In this document: piece after piece, positions 26,776 through 36,900 of the stretch
Position numbering within the stretch: the stretch's first letter is position 1
Layout of the letters: every line of letters starts with the position of its first letter
Assembly: GCA_020631545.1 (NCBI GenBank)
Contig: JAHDHB010000002.1
Span: forward strand, 3,669-44,010
Reading direction: 5' to 3'
Length of the DNA stretch: 40,342 bases
Source of the DNA: Saprospiraceae bacterium
GTDB lineage: Bacteria > Bacteroidota > Bacteroidia > Chitinophagales > Saprospiraceae
Program-made: the position numbers and the translations under genes
The notes under the pieces: model-generated
What the model was told of the DNA's origin: nothing
The model's database searches: none
The model's input: the letters and a program-made list of their open reading frames with translations, nothing else

Positions 26776-27840
26776 TTACCGAATTGCTGTTGCTGTTCTA
26801 TTATTAGCTTTGATCCCATAACAAATACTTGCACCAATAGCTACAATTTCTCTTGGACGGCGAAAGGAATGCCTTAGGATAAAATCAAAAACATTTTCCT
26901 TTCTTTTTCTGCCGTATTCATTTCTTACAAATCTATGTTCGATTTCATCGAAGCCAAGAAAACGAACTAAAGCCTCCTTAGCCTTTGGTTTCACCAAATC
27001 ACGAGTAGCTGTTTTATTAATGTTTCGAATAAAAATATCACGTAACTCTTCATCGGTATAGTTCAATTCCGTCGTGTAATTAAGATCTTGCAGAACCGTA
27101 GACGAATTTACAAGAGCATAAGCTTCGCTACGAATAGAAGCAAAAATCTTAATATGTCGATTGGCTTCACATAGGTTCTTGACTGCTTCCCGCAAACCTA
27201 TTTGAGCATTTATCCAAACCCAAGGAGATAAGACGTGGTTTTTTTTCGCTTTCTGTAAATCATAATAAGTATCTCCTACATGTTTGTCAAATGCCTCATC
27301 TACATTATCAATAAAAACAGCAACTTGAGAAGTCAGGCCTTCAAAAACAGGCGATAACTCCTTAAAAACTAAATTATAGTACTTGTGAATTTTGTTCCTA
27401 TCTTCAAGGATACAGAAGAGAATATCTTTTAGTTTTTTCGCTTTGCCAAGAAGAGGCTCTAACTTTTTTGGGAGTTTTTCCGGCATTAAATTTTGAACAA
27501 TAAGCAGGTGTAGTGCTAAAGTCCAAATCATACGCCATACATCTATGCGCTTGTATTTATTCAGTTCTTTTATGGAAAAATGAGTATCCAATTCAACCAA
27601 ACGCTCGCTTAGGTCATTGACGGGAATACATTTAAAGCCTGATTTAGCTCTATACTGCTTACTTTTGGCTTTCAGCAATAAGGTTTTACCAAAACCTTTA
27701 GGCGCTACGATGAAGTACTTGCAGTCATTTTCATCGGTTTTAAGGTAAGTTCGAATAGATTGGTTATAGACAATATGTCTTTCCAGATCATCCAAATCTT
27801 TCAATTTGATGGTATTAGCATCTGTGTTCCATGCTATCAT
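26776..27840 (-). CDS. P-loop ATPase (N-terminal half of an interrupted ATPase-TIR gene)
   Basis: 354 residues, cytoplasmic. Walker A is VAPKGFGKT (A46 to T53, Ala replacing the first Gly), Walker B is QVAVFIDNVDEAF (D178, D181, E182), and a sensor-like IKIFASIRSEAY follows, then a helical lid (NYTDEELRDIFIRNIN) and FILRHSFRRPREIVAIGASI. The order resembles P-loop ATPases of the Sll1717 type, which continue with a winged-helix C-terminal part; here that part is in the next ORF after an in-frame TAA. The chain stops at TATAIR, where such proteins normally go on as a helix. The gene is followed by the TIR half 12 bp later and preceded by a gene-free region holding a MITE-like element. Likely accessory. 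Confidence 0.8.
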   Translation of the reverse strand: MIAWNTDANTIKLKDLDDLERHIVYNQSIRTYLKTDENDCKYFIVAPKGFGKTLLLKAKSKQYRAKSGFKCIPVNDLSERLVELDTHFSIKELNKYKRIDVWRMIWTLALHLLIVQNLMPEKLPKKLEPLLGKAKKLKDILFCILEDRNKIHKYYNLVFKELSPVFEGLTSQVAVFIDNVDEAFDKHVGDTYYDLQKAKKNHVLSPWVWINAQIGLREAVKNLCEANRHIKIFASIRSEAYALVNSSTVLQDLNYTTELNYTDEELRDIFIRNINKTATRDLVKPKAKEALVRFLGFDEIEHRFVRNEYGRKRKENVFDFILRHSFRRPREIVAIGASICYGIKANNRTATAIR

Positions 27841-28895
27841 TGTATTGTTTTTTTAGGATGCTTGGGGGTAAGTAATCCTTATTAATCAATGTTATAACAC
27901 TGCTAAGTACAAAAACGTTGCCTAAACGCTATTTTTTTTAAATATTTTTTTGCTCACGCGCTCTAAGATGGCAAAAAGGAAGGCATTCCAACCTTACGCA
28001 TTGCTTCTCCTGCTTCGGCGAAGTTGCTCTTATGGTTTAGCGGAGGAAATTCAAGAACTAAGGCCAAATTTCATCAATTTACAATACAAATATTTTGCTC
28101 CCATCAGAAATATCTATTTACCCATGAAAATCAGTAAATTAAACAAAAAATATTGCTACTTCTCCTTTAGATTCAACTTTAACACCCTTCATAAAAAAAT
28201 AACATACAAGACATTAAGCAGCAAGACAAAACAATTACAATCAATCCAAAAATTACCAAACTTTAAAAACTTTTGTTAACTTTGGTAAAGGTCTAGTGGT
28301 ACTGTGTCTAAGTGATTGATAGTTTAGGTGCGGTGATTTTTTTGTTAGCCAAGGTGCGAAGAGTGAAGGTAGCTGTAGCGACCAGAACGATAACACGGGA
28401 TAACGGAAAAATAACTAGCTTAAGTTGTCTGGAACTAAGAGGCAGCAGCATTAGACTTAACTTCTCATTAAGAGCATCCACCGCCATATTTTCTGAGAAA
28501 TTTTCATTAGAAGAGCTAGCTAATGTTTTTTGCAGAGAATATACCGTTAATATATTGTTACTCCAAAGCACTTAGCATCACCTGCTGAGGCGCTATGATA
28601 AGCATAGGTTAAACTTTTGATTGGATAAACTTGTAGCTTACCCATCCGCTCTTGCGGTTCTTTCGCTCAATATCTTTACGATATTAGCCTTTTGGGTACG
28701 CTCCTTTATGCTGTCTTGTTCAATTGCTCAATAACCTTCGTCGTCTGACGAATAGGGCAATAGATTCAATATAGATTCTCCACATTAAAGTAACAACTTT
28801 ATGGCTTCATGGCTCTTCTTAGGTGAAGTTGAGCGGTTACTAAACATTCCCGTATATTAATTATTCCTCCATTATTTATTATTAAATAACTAACT
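27841..28895. other. Gene-free accessory region with MITE-like element
   Basis: About 1 kb. An ORF at 27950-28279 (109 codons) shows no domain, no good start context and a drift into Lys/Asn-rich random-looking sequence, so I do not call it. Two 87-codon ORFs on opposite strands cover the MITE-like element at 28291-28455 and are probably its by-products. A three-way-junction-like fold lies at 28639-28698. No clear promoter for either flanking gene was found. Confidence 0.55.
28291..28455 (+). mobile_element. MITE-like element, copy 2
   Basis: 165 bp with imperfect ~23-bp terminal inverted repeats: the left end GTCTAGTGGTACTGTGTCTA, the right end reverse-complemented GTCTAATGCTGCTGCCTCTT. The first ~48 bp and last ~50 bp match copy 1 at 7341-7475; the middle is ~30 bp longer and unrelated or strongly diverged. 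No transposase. A TAACTTTG box (28277-28284) lies directly before it. Confidence 0.65.
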
Positions 28896-30197
28896 ATGAA
28901 AAATTTATTTTTTTCCATTTTCTTTTTTGTATTTGCTTTTGCATTTCATTCATGCAATGAAGATGAACTCCTTCTTTCTCAAGAGGATGAAACCACTGCT
29001 GTTTTTTCAAATGCTGAAGCAACGGCAATGGAGACTCCTGAGTATTCAGCAGCTCTTCAGCGTTTTGTAAGCTATGAGTATCCTAATCAATCTATCCAAA
29101 ATCTAGCTGCCTTTAAGATTGATCAAACAGAGTACTATAGCATTACGCTCAACAATGAGCTTCAAATCACTGTTCCTACTGAAGATGTAAATTCTTACAG
29201 ACCAAGTAGAACACGTGGTGGTGGTACTACGGATACTGGTACAACGAACACGGGTACAACAAACACGACAGATACAGGAACAACGAACACGACGCATACG
29301 GGTACAACGAATACAACGAATACAACGAATACCCATACAGGTACTTGTACAGACACTCATTCTGGTACGCATACTGGAAGTCATTCACACTCTCATTCTC
29401 ATACTCATACTGGAACAGGTACAAATACTTGTACTAACACTCACACAAGTACGACAGGTACGCATACGGGTACAGGCACTTGTACGGACACTCATTCTGG
29501 TACGCATACAGGAAGCCATACTCATTCTAACACACATACCCATACTGGTAGTACTTCTACTTGTACTAATACTCACACGGGTACAACAGGAACTCATACG
29601 GGTACAGGGACTTGTACAGACACTCATTCTGGTACGCATACGGGTACGCACACTCATTCGAATACGCATACGCACACGGGTACTGGGACTACGACTTGTA
29701 CTGATACGCACACTAGTACAAATACAGGTACTGGTACTACGAATGACGATGATGATGATGGTACGCATACCACGAATACCACAAACGATGATGATGATGA
29801 TGGTACGCACACAACAAATACCACAAATGATGATGACGATGATGGTACAAGTACTACAACAGGTACTACAGATACGACTACAGATGATGACGATGATGCA
29901 GGACAACCCTGTAATGCACCTGGTACGCCAAGTGTAATGATTTTCAATGGAGGAACAGCAGCCGTTGTCTACTGGAGCCCTGTTTTTGATGCTTCCTCTT
30001 ATACCGTTCAGTATAGAGCGCATGGTACAGCTACCTTTACGATTATCCAAGCTGCGAATAATATCGTTATGATACCTTCTTTGGTCTTTTGCCAAAACTA
30101 TGAAGTCATCGTGACTGCAAATTGTTCTGCTGGTGCTTCTCAACCTAGCCCAACTGCTTCTTTCCAAACTGTTTACGGTTCAAGTGGCCCTTGCTAA
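28896..30197 (+). CDS. Thr/His/Gly/Cys-repeat surface lipoprotein with C-terminal fibronectin III-like domain
   Basis: 433 residues. The lipoprotein signal MKNLFFSIFFFVFAFAFHSC puts the lipidated Cys at 20; the acidic NEDE after it fits the Bacteroidota signal for display on the cell surface. Residues 21-105 are a normal-looking N-terminal region. Residues 110-282 alternate Thr/Ser with Gly, His, Asn, Asp or Cys; three tandem repeats of 45, 44 and 42 residues start at C151, C196 and C240 with the same CTDTHSGTHTG opening and hold two Cys and many His each. Residues 283-334 have four Asp pentads. Residues about 340-428 look like a fibronectin III domain (PGTPSVMIFNGGTAAVVYWS, YTVQYRAHGTATFTII, CQNYEVIVTANCSAG). 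A terminator follows. I know no family for the repeat region; metal binding or cross-linked surface fibre is inference. Confidence 0.8.
   Translation: MKNLFFSIFFFVFAFAFHSCNEDELLLSQEDETTAVFSNAEATAMETPEYSAALQRFVSYEYPNQSIQNLAAFKIDQTEYYSITLNNELQITVPTEDVNSYRPSRTRGGGTTDTGTTNTGTTNTTDTGTTNTTHTGTTNTTNTTNTHTGTCTDTHSGTHTGSHSHSHSHTHTGTGTNTCTNTHTSTTGTHTGTGTCTDTHSGTHTGSHTHSNTHTHTGSTSTCTNTHTGTTGTHTGTGTCTDTHSGTHTGTHTHSNTHTHTGTGTTTCTDTHTSTNTGTGTTNDDDDDGTHTTNTTNDDDDDGTHTTNTTNDDDDDGTSTTTGTTDTTTDDDDDAGQPCNAPGTPSVMIFNGGTAAVVYWSPVFDASSYTVQYRAHGTATFTIIQAANNIVMIPSLVFCQNYEVIVTANCSAGASQPSPTASFQTVYGSSGPC
29346..29738 (+). repeat. Three tandem ~130-bp repeats inside the lipoprotein gene
   Basis: Units at 29346-29480 (135 bp), 29481-29612 (132 bp) and 29613-29738 (126 bp). 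Each opens with nearly identical DNA (TGTACAGACACTCATTCTGG in units 1 and 3, one change in unit 2), so the duplications look recent. All lengths are multiples of three, keeping the frame. Confidence 0.85.
29742..29897 (+). repeat. Asp-pentad repeats
   Basis: NDDDDDGTHTTNTT occurs twice in tandem (residues 283-296 and 297-310), then NDDDDDGTSTTTG, and a last DDDDD at 330-334. At DNA level GAYGAYGAYGAY runs resemble short tandem repeats. Calcium binding is a guess. Confidence 0.8.
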
Positions 30198-30255
30198 TAG
30201 GTTAAGTATTGTAGAAAAAAACCACAAGCGTTAAACTTCTTTTGGTTAAAATAGT

Positions 30256-30293
30256 AGAGGGTAGGAGGATTAATTTCCTTCTACCCTCTTTTT
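30256..30293 (+). terminator. Intrinsic terminator of the repeat-lipoprotein gene
   Basis: AGAGGGTAGGAGGA (30256-30269) pairs with TCCTTCTACCCTCT (30276-30289), 14 bp with one G-T pair and a 6-nt loop, then TTTT. About 60 bp past the stop codon. Confidence 0.88.
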
Positions 30294-30341
30294 AATTTAA
30301 AATCCTAATAGTTTTCGATGCTTCGCTTGAAAAGACACCTT

Positions 30342-30365
30342 GACAAAGGACAAAGGACATAGGAC
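30342..30365 (+). repeat. Short heptamer repeat (GACAAAG)
   Basis: GACAAAG GACAAAG GACATAG GAC: the reverse complement of the CCTTTGT heptamer found seven times at 8651-8699. Both sites lie between convergent genes. Confidence 0.7.
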
Positions 30366-30726
30366 TGCTACGACATTTAGTTAAAAATTAGGCCTTTGGA
30401 CGACTACTTTTCCGTTCTTGATGCAGAAAATGAAATTTGGTTTTGTGGTTTTGGCGATTTTTTAACCATATAAGGCTCATAAGAAGATATAAGCATAGCG
30501 TGACGTTCTAGACAATATTAGCGACACTTTTTTCGTGGTTATGGCTTTGCTAGCTTAGGAATGACGAATTATCCGCGATAGGAATCGGGAGTTACCGTTT
30601 GGGCGTGAATTGGGCGTGAAAAACTTCTACTTTTATCCTTCGAAAAAACGGCAAAAAAAAACTTTACAACATACTGTAATTCATACGCTCTACTTGTAAT
30701 TTCGCATTAAAAAAACAACAAATTGG

Positions 30727-30783
30727 AAGCATCTAGCACCTAGATTTAATGGTAAGTCTTACGACCTTTTCACCTAGATGCTT
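30727..30783. repeat. 57-bp nested inverted repeat
   Basis: AAGCATCTAG (30727-30736) and CTAGATGCTT (30774-30783) pair perfectly; between them GGTAAG/CTTAC... ACC forms a second small stem and CACCTAGA occurs twice. Compact enough to be a structured RNA end or a small repeat element. Confidence 0.5.
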
Positions 30784-30799
30784 ATGGAGGTACATAAGA

Positions 30800-30851
30800 A
30801 GGGGATAAAAGGGTTTTCTTGCAATAAATGCAGATTGACCTTTTATCCCCT
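30800..30851 (-). terminator. Hairpin downstream of the giant surface-protein gene
   Basis: AGGGGATAAAAGG (30800-30812) and CCTTTTATCCCCT (30839-30851) form a 13-bp perfect stem with a 26-nt loop. It lies about 50 bp past the stop codon on the minus strand; the following TTCTTATG is only weakly T-rich, so efficiency is uncertain. Confidence 0.6.
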
Positions 30852-30903
30852 ATTTAATCATTGTCCATCTTTTAAAACAGACGCTGGCTTTCTAAACAGT
30901 TCC

Positions 30904-33900
30904 CTATCTAGGAATTATAGAGTAAATGCCGTTATTCTTCGTCCAAATAATTTTATCAACAGCATTGACATCGCCATCTAAATTCAGATCGCCTAGAAGA
31001 TAGGCATTAAAACTTCCATTCTCTGTACTGAATCTCACCTTGTCATCTCCAGAAATATCATAACCAGAAACATCATACTGTTGCTCTGCATCTCCAGCAA
31101 ACATAGCCCATCTATTTGGTGCCACTGTTGCTTGCCCTTGGCTTGCCCCTACGGCATAACTATCTTGACTTCTAAAGTCATAAGTTAGAGTATTGTTATT
31201 CAATTCGATAGCTTGAGGAGTAAGTACGCCTATATGGTTACGGTGTTCAATCAAAACATAATAGGAAGTTTCTTCAGGATCGAAAGGCATACAATCAGCG
31301 ACGAAGACGATGCGGCCATCCCGTTCAAGCAAAGCGGCTGTTTTATAGATTTCCGTACTCCGCTCAACTCCTGTACGTACAGAAACCAAAACCCAGTCAA
31401 CGACTTCATTATTGTAGCTGGTGCTATCAAACTCTATACCTTCTTCCCCTAAGTAATTCCAAGGAGGGCCAGAATAAGGATGTCCAACATTAGGCAATAA
31501 GGGCGATTGCCCTGGCAAAATACGATGTACCGTATTCAACATGGTGGTCATTTTCTCTGATGATGGGTCATAGGCGCCTTCTAGAAGAGCCCATAATTGG
31601 AGATCAACACAGCTTGGCCCTAGAATGGTCAGGAAAACTTTAGCCCGCTCGCATCGCTGCGGAATGCCGTTATCACATATTTGGTAAACAAATTCATCTG
31701 CGCCTACATAACCTGCATCAGGCATATACGTATAGTTGCCATCAGGCTGCATAATGACGACACCGTGTAAAGGACTACCGACTACCGTCACTTCCAAATC
31801 GTCCCTATTGCCATCAGGGTCACTGTCATTGGCAAGGACAAACCCAGCGTATAGGGTATTCATGGAAAGTGTATCACGATCAAACACGGCAAAAGGTGTG
31901 GCATTACAGATATCTACCTGTACCGTTACTTCATCTGTGGCTGAGCATCCATTTTTAGTCGCTGTGAGGGTATAAACGGTGGTCACAGGAGGATTAGCAA
32001 ATGTATTTCCTTCAAAAGGATGGCTAAGGCCAATATTAGGTGTCCATTCATACTGTGAGGTAGGAAAATTAGAATCTCCTCCAAGTAAAACACCCTGCAC
32101 ATCAGGATTAAAACACATCGACCGATCTACCCCTGCATCTAAAGCAGGCGGATACTTCCGCTCTACCACGACTTCATCCGTAGCGATACAACCATTCCTA
32201 TTTACTGTAACTGTATATGTTTTAGAAATCGGCGTATTTACTAAAGGATTAGGAGAAGTGGGGTCATCAAGTCCAATAGTCGGTGACCACGAATAAGTAA
32301 CACCAGCAAGAGGGCCAGTAGGTTCGCCACCGATGCGTACACCTTCTCCACAATCTGATTTATCACTCCCTGCATCAGCAAATAATTCGCCATTTTCGAC
32401 ATAGATAGTCACCTCATCTGTCAAGACACAGTTGCCGTAAGAAACGATTACTTGATAAGTGGTTGTCGTATCAGGATAAACTACAGGTTTTGCGACGGAG
32501 GTGTTATTGATGTTATAAGAAGGACTCCATTGAAAAACAGCTCCAAAGGGGCCCGTAGAGCTACCGCCTAATTGGACTGATTCTCCAGGACATAAGATGG
32601 AATTCTGCCCCGCATCTGCATAGGCTGCTTGCCCTACGGTAATGCTTTCCGTTTGGGTAACACTACAAATATCGTTGGTCACGGTTAAGCTAATTGTTTT
32701 TATTCCTCCAGTAGTATAAAGTACATTTTCTGTACGGTTGGTAGAGAATGAGGGGACTGCACCGCTTCCAAAAAACCACGTATAAGTAGCGTCAGCGCCT
32801 TGATCTTCTGCCTCAAAACTCGCGTAAGAGGTAGCACAAATTTGAGTAGGAAGAATCATCGTAGCAATAGGGCAAGGTGTAATCGAAATGAAAACATTTG
32901 CTTGGCTACATGCAGAAGGTTGACCATTATCACAAACTTCGTACACAAAGCTGTCTTGCCCCATAGAACCGATAGTTGGTGTGTACTCGAAGAAACCACT
33001 AGGGCTTAAGGTTAGACTACCTTTGGCAGGAGGAACGACGAGCGCGGGATTGGCTAGTAGTGCATTGTTTTCAATATCCGAATCATTACTCAAAAGATTG
33101 CCGGTTAAAGTCTCTCCCTCTATAGCTTCTAGATAGTCTGGTTGTGCTAGGGGAGCATCATTAACGTTGTTCACATAGATATTTACAACTCCTTGAGTAC
33201 ATTGAACTGGAGGAATACTCCCACTATCACAAATTTGATAGGTGAATGGTGTAACATTTCCATAAAAATCATTGGCAGGAATGAAGGTAAGTGTACCACC
33301 AGTATTGAGCAAAACTAATCCTTCTGAAGCCGGCGGAGAAGAAGTTAACGCTAAAGAAGTCGGGTTTAAATCGCCATCTATATCTATATCGTTTTCCAAA
33401 ACTAGGATATTGATAGGCACTTCTTCTGCTGCTTGTACATTATCGGTATTGGCTATCGGCCGATCATTTACAGGATTTACTTGTATACTTACGGTTGCTT
33501 GATCACAGAGGGAGGGGACACCATCATCACAAACAAGGTAAGTAAAATTATCAGTTCCATTATAGTCTACATCAGATAGATAAACAAAGACACCATTCGC
33601 CGCCATAGAGACTTGTCCATAAGTAGGTTCTACGATAAGTGTATTATTTACCGATAAAGTATTCCCATCCGCATCACTATCGTTGAGCAAGACATTCCCT
33701 AGTGCTGGCTCCTCCTCATTTGCAATTAAGACATCGTTCTGTGCAACGGGTGCATCATTTTCGGAGGTAACGGTAATGCTAAGCGCGGCTGTTGCGCAAC
33801 TAACGGGTAAGGGTGTTCCGGTATCACAAACTTCATAGGTCATAGATAAAGTACCAGCGAAGTTGGCAGCGGGCACAAAAGTCGCTTGGCCTTGATTGTC

Positions 33901-36900
33901 TACACTAAAAAAACCTTGACTAGCAGTAGGAAGTGGGTAGAATTGTAAGGTCGAGATATCAAGCTGTCCGTCAATATCGTTATCATTGTCCAGTACATTA
34001 AAAAAGACTGGGGTACCTTCATTGGTCGTTACATTATCTGGGGCTAGGTTGGGAGCATCATTTTGGGGCAAAACAGTAATGTAAACCGTAGCATTTGCAC
34101 AGAAGGAGGGCGTACTACCGTCACAAGCTCTATAGACAAAGCTATCTTGCCCCGAAAAATTGGGGTTAGGTGTGTAGTAAATATCCCCACTGGTTTGTAG
34201 CCCAAGTGTACCATTCGTCGGAAATACGACGGGTGATCCATCAATAGAGACAAAATTGCCATTGGGATCTAAATCATTGGATAAGACGTTGGCTCCCACA
34301 AATTCATCTTCATTGGTGACCAAGTAATCATCTTGAGGAGTAGGCGTATTATTGCAACTCTGCGTGGTAATAATTTGCTCGGTCGCATCAGCACATTCGA
34401 AATATTGAATGGCTAGAGCGACCTTGTAGTTGCCGATAGCATCCCAAGAGCTTGTAGCAGCCAAGGCATTGGAGAAACCAGGATCCCCATTTTCAAAAAG
34501 CCAAGTATAGTTCATTCCTGGTCGATTTTCATTGGCCAAGAAAATTGTTGGCGTATTTGTACAAACATCCTCTGTTGGAATGGTAAAATTAGCTGTGGGG
34601 CAAGGAACATTTTCTCGTCCTGGCGTCCCATTGGCCGAAGAAGCTTCCCAGTTCTGCGCCAAGGCATTATCCGAAAGAGGATCGATTAAGGAAAGCGAAG
34701 GCCCAAAGCCGTCGGGTTCTGTAGGCCAAGGAGCTGCATCATCATAATGAACAACATCAGCGAAGCAACGATTCGTATCAAAAAGTCGAATTTTCTCCCC
34801 TCCACTACTCAAGGTAAAACCAAGGGGCCCAAGGAAATTTTGAACGGTAGGATAAGCAGCCGCGAAGAAGCTGACATCCGAAACTAAGACTAAAAATCCA
34901 TTCGGAGGAATAATCGTATTGGCAGGAAATTCGTAAGCTTTAGCAACATCATGCAATTCCCACCCCGTAAGATCCACTGCTACAGAAGAAGTATTGTGAA
35001 GCTCTAACCAATCGCCAGGAATAAACGTAGCTGAAGATTTGTAATTGATTTCATTGATGACAATGCCATGGTCTACCCCATCACAAAAATTTGTATTAGC
35101 AGCGCCAGGCGTACCCGAGGCATTGGTAGAAGGCGCCCAGTTTTCTCCTAGGGTATTGTCCAAGGCTGGGTCTATTAAGGATAGTGAAGGGCCTTCTCCA
35201 GTAAGCCCCTCAGGCCAAGGAGCTACATTGTCATAGTCTATAGCATCAACAACGCAACTTTCCTCGCTAAGCAACTGAATTTTTTCGCCTCCAGCACTAA
35301 ACCCAAAAACTAAATTGCCTACATAATTGGAAACCTCGGGGTATACTGCCGTGAAGAAAGTGTCATTTTCTACCAGTGCTAAGTAGCCGCCAGCGGGAAT
35401 AGTAGTTCCTACAGGCACGAAAAAATTAAATTTGGAATCTTGCAATTGCCAATTGGAAATATCCACTGCATTGGCGGTAGGATTGTGCAACTCTACCCAA
35501 TCCCCACTATCATAAGTAGCTAGAGGATAAGAAGTAACCTCATTAATAACCAAACCAGCAGGATTGGCATAGCAAGGATTTGAATTCTCTGCGTTTGGCG
35601 TACCACAATCCGGTACAGAAGGATGCCAATTCCCAAAAAGATCATTATCCAAATCAGAATTGGTTAGCTCTAGAGAGGGGCCTTCTTCATCTGGAGAAGT
35701 AGGCCAAGGCGCATCATCATCATAGGAGACTTCATCAATGAGGTTGCCATTTGGATCGACTAAAGCGACAAGTTCTCCATTTCCCGACAATTTGCCTATG
35801 TACTCTCCATAGGCAGGAAAACCAAAGATCGCCAAAAAGGCATCCGAGTCGTTGGTCAAGACTAAAAATCCATTAGGAGGGATGATAGCATCTTCTTCAA
35901 ATCGGAAACGTAAGCCTTCTTCAAAATAGCTGTGTTTTAGATTGATTGGTGTGTTTCCTTTATTTTTAAACTCGATAAACTCCGCATTATTACAAGGATC
36001 ACTTGGCCCGTATTGTAGTTCATTGATGACAATGTTTGAGTAATCTTGAGGGCTGTAAAAAGTTCGTGGACACATAGCACTCCAGTTATCCCCACTTTTC
36101 ACTCTAGCTTTTAAGGTTGTTACTCCTTGTAAGGCAATTGGAGAGGAATAGATTTGAGCGGTAGGAGAAATCCCCCCACCAAAACTTCTAGGATCCGAGC
36201 CATCTGTAGTATAATAGACTGTGCCATAACCGTTAGGATTGGTCACTGTGAGAGAACCATTTGGAAGGTTACCACCGTATTGAGAAAGTTGTACGGCTTG
36301 GAGGCTACTCGGATAGTATCCTTTATTCTTATAAAAATTGACAAGATTGGTGGAACGATTTTGAAAAAACACATTGATAACGTCTTCCACTTCGACCCTC
36401 CATTCATCATCCATTGACCAAGAGTCTGGAGCCCATCTTACCGTTTCTGCCAACAAAGGCAGCTCAATGCTGTTACTTCTCTCCCGATAAAGCGGCTCAA
36501 GATGCGTTCTCGTCAATAATCCTTCATTAAAGCAATGGCATTGCACACGGTCACCCAACAACACCCTAAACTCTTCTGCATCAAGCAATTCCGAAGGAAT
36601 AGGCCCTGTTTTATGCGTTCCATCATAATTGACCAAAGCCCCATAATAATCTTCAAAGGTTCCTACATTTCCTAGGGTCAAATCAACATCCCAAATCATG
36701 AATTGGTAGGCCTGCTTTCCTGCATTGATATTGGTGGCTCCTAGGCTGTTATGATTTTGGGACCAATCAAAGTTGGCTATCCAATGATTCAGCACCAAAT
36801 AATCAGCGGCCCGCTGTAAATTGACATAATTAGACAGCCCTGTGTAGTAAAACTCAAGGTTTAAGTTGAAGTTTTCTACATAACTTTCAAACTGGTCATA

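Larger units (their letters stand above)
30198..30903. other. Convergent intergenic region with several inverted repeats
   Basis: Besides the terminator at 30256-30293 it holds a short heptamer run (30342-30365), a direct repeat TTGGGCGTGAA near 30598-30618, the inverted repeat 30727-30783 and the 13-bp stem 30800-30851. No ORF is convincing. Confidence 0.55.

Noticed and set aside
27950-28279. 109-codon plus-strand ORF
   Set aside because: No domain, no ribosome-binding context and random-looking Lys/Asn-rich C-terminal half in AT-rich DNA; lies in a repeat-rich gap.
28308-28575. Two overlapping 87-codon ORFs on opposite strands
   Set aside because: They lie over the MITE-like element and its flank and mirror each other; neither has recognisable features.
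29215-30167. Long ORFs in other frames and on the minus strand across the lipoprotein repeats
   Set aside because: The ACN-rich repeat has no stop codons in several frames; the translations are Arg/Ile/Val or Met-rich low-complexity chains without a start context, whereas the called frame has a lipoprotein signal and an FN3-like domain.
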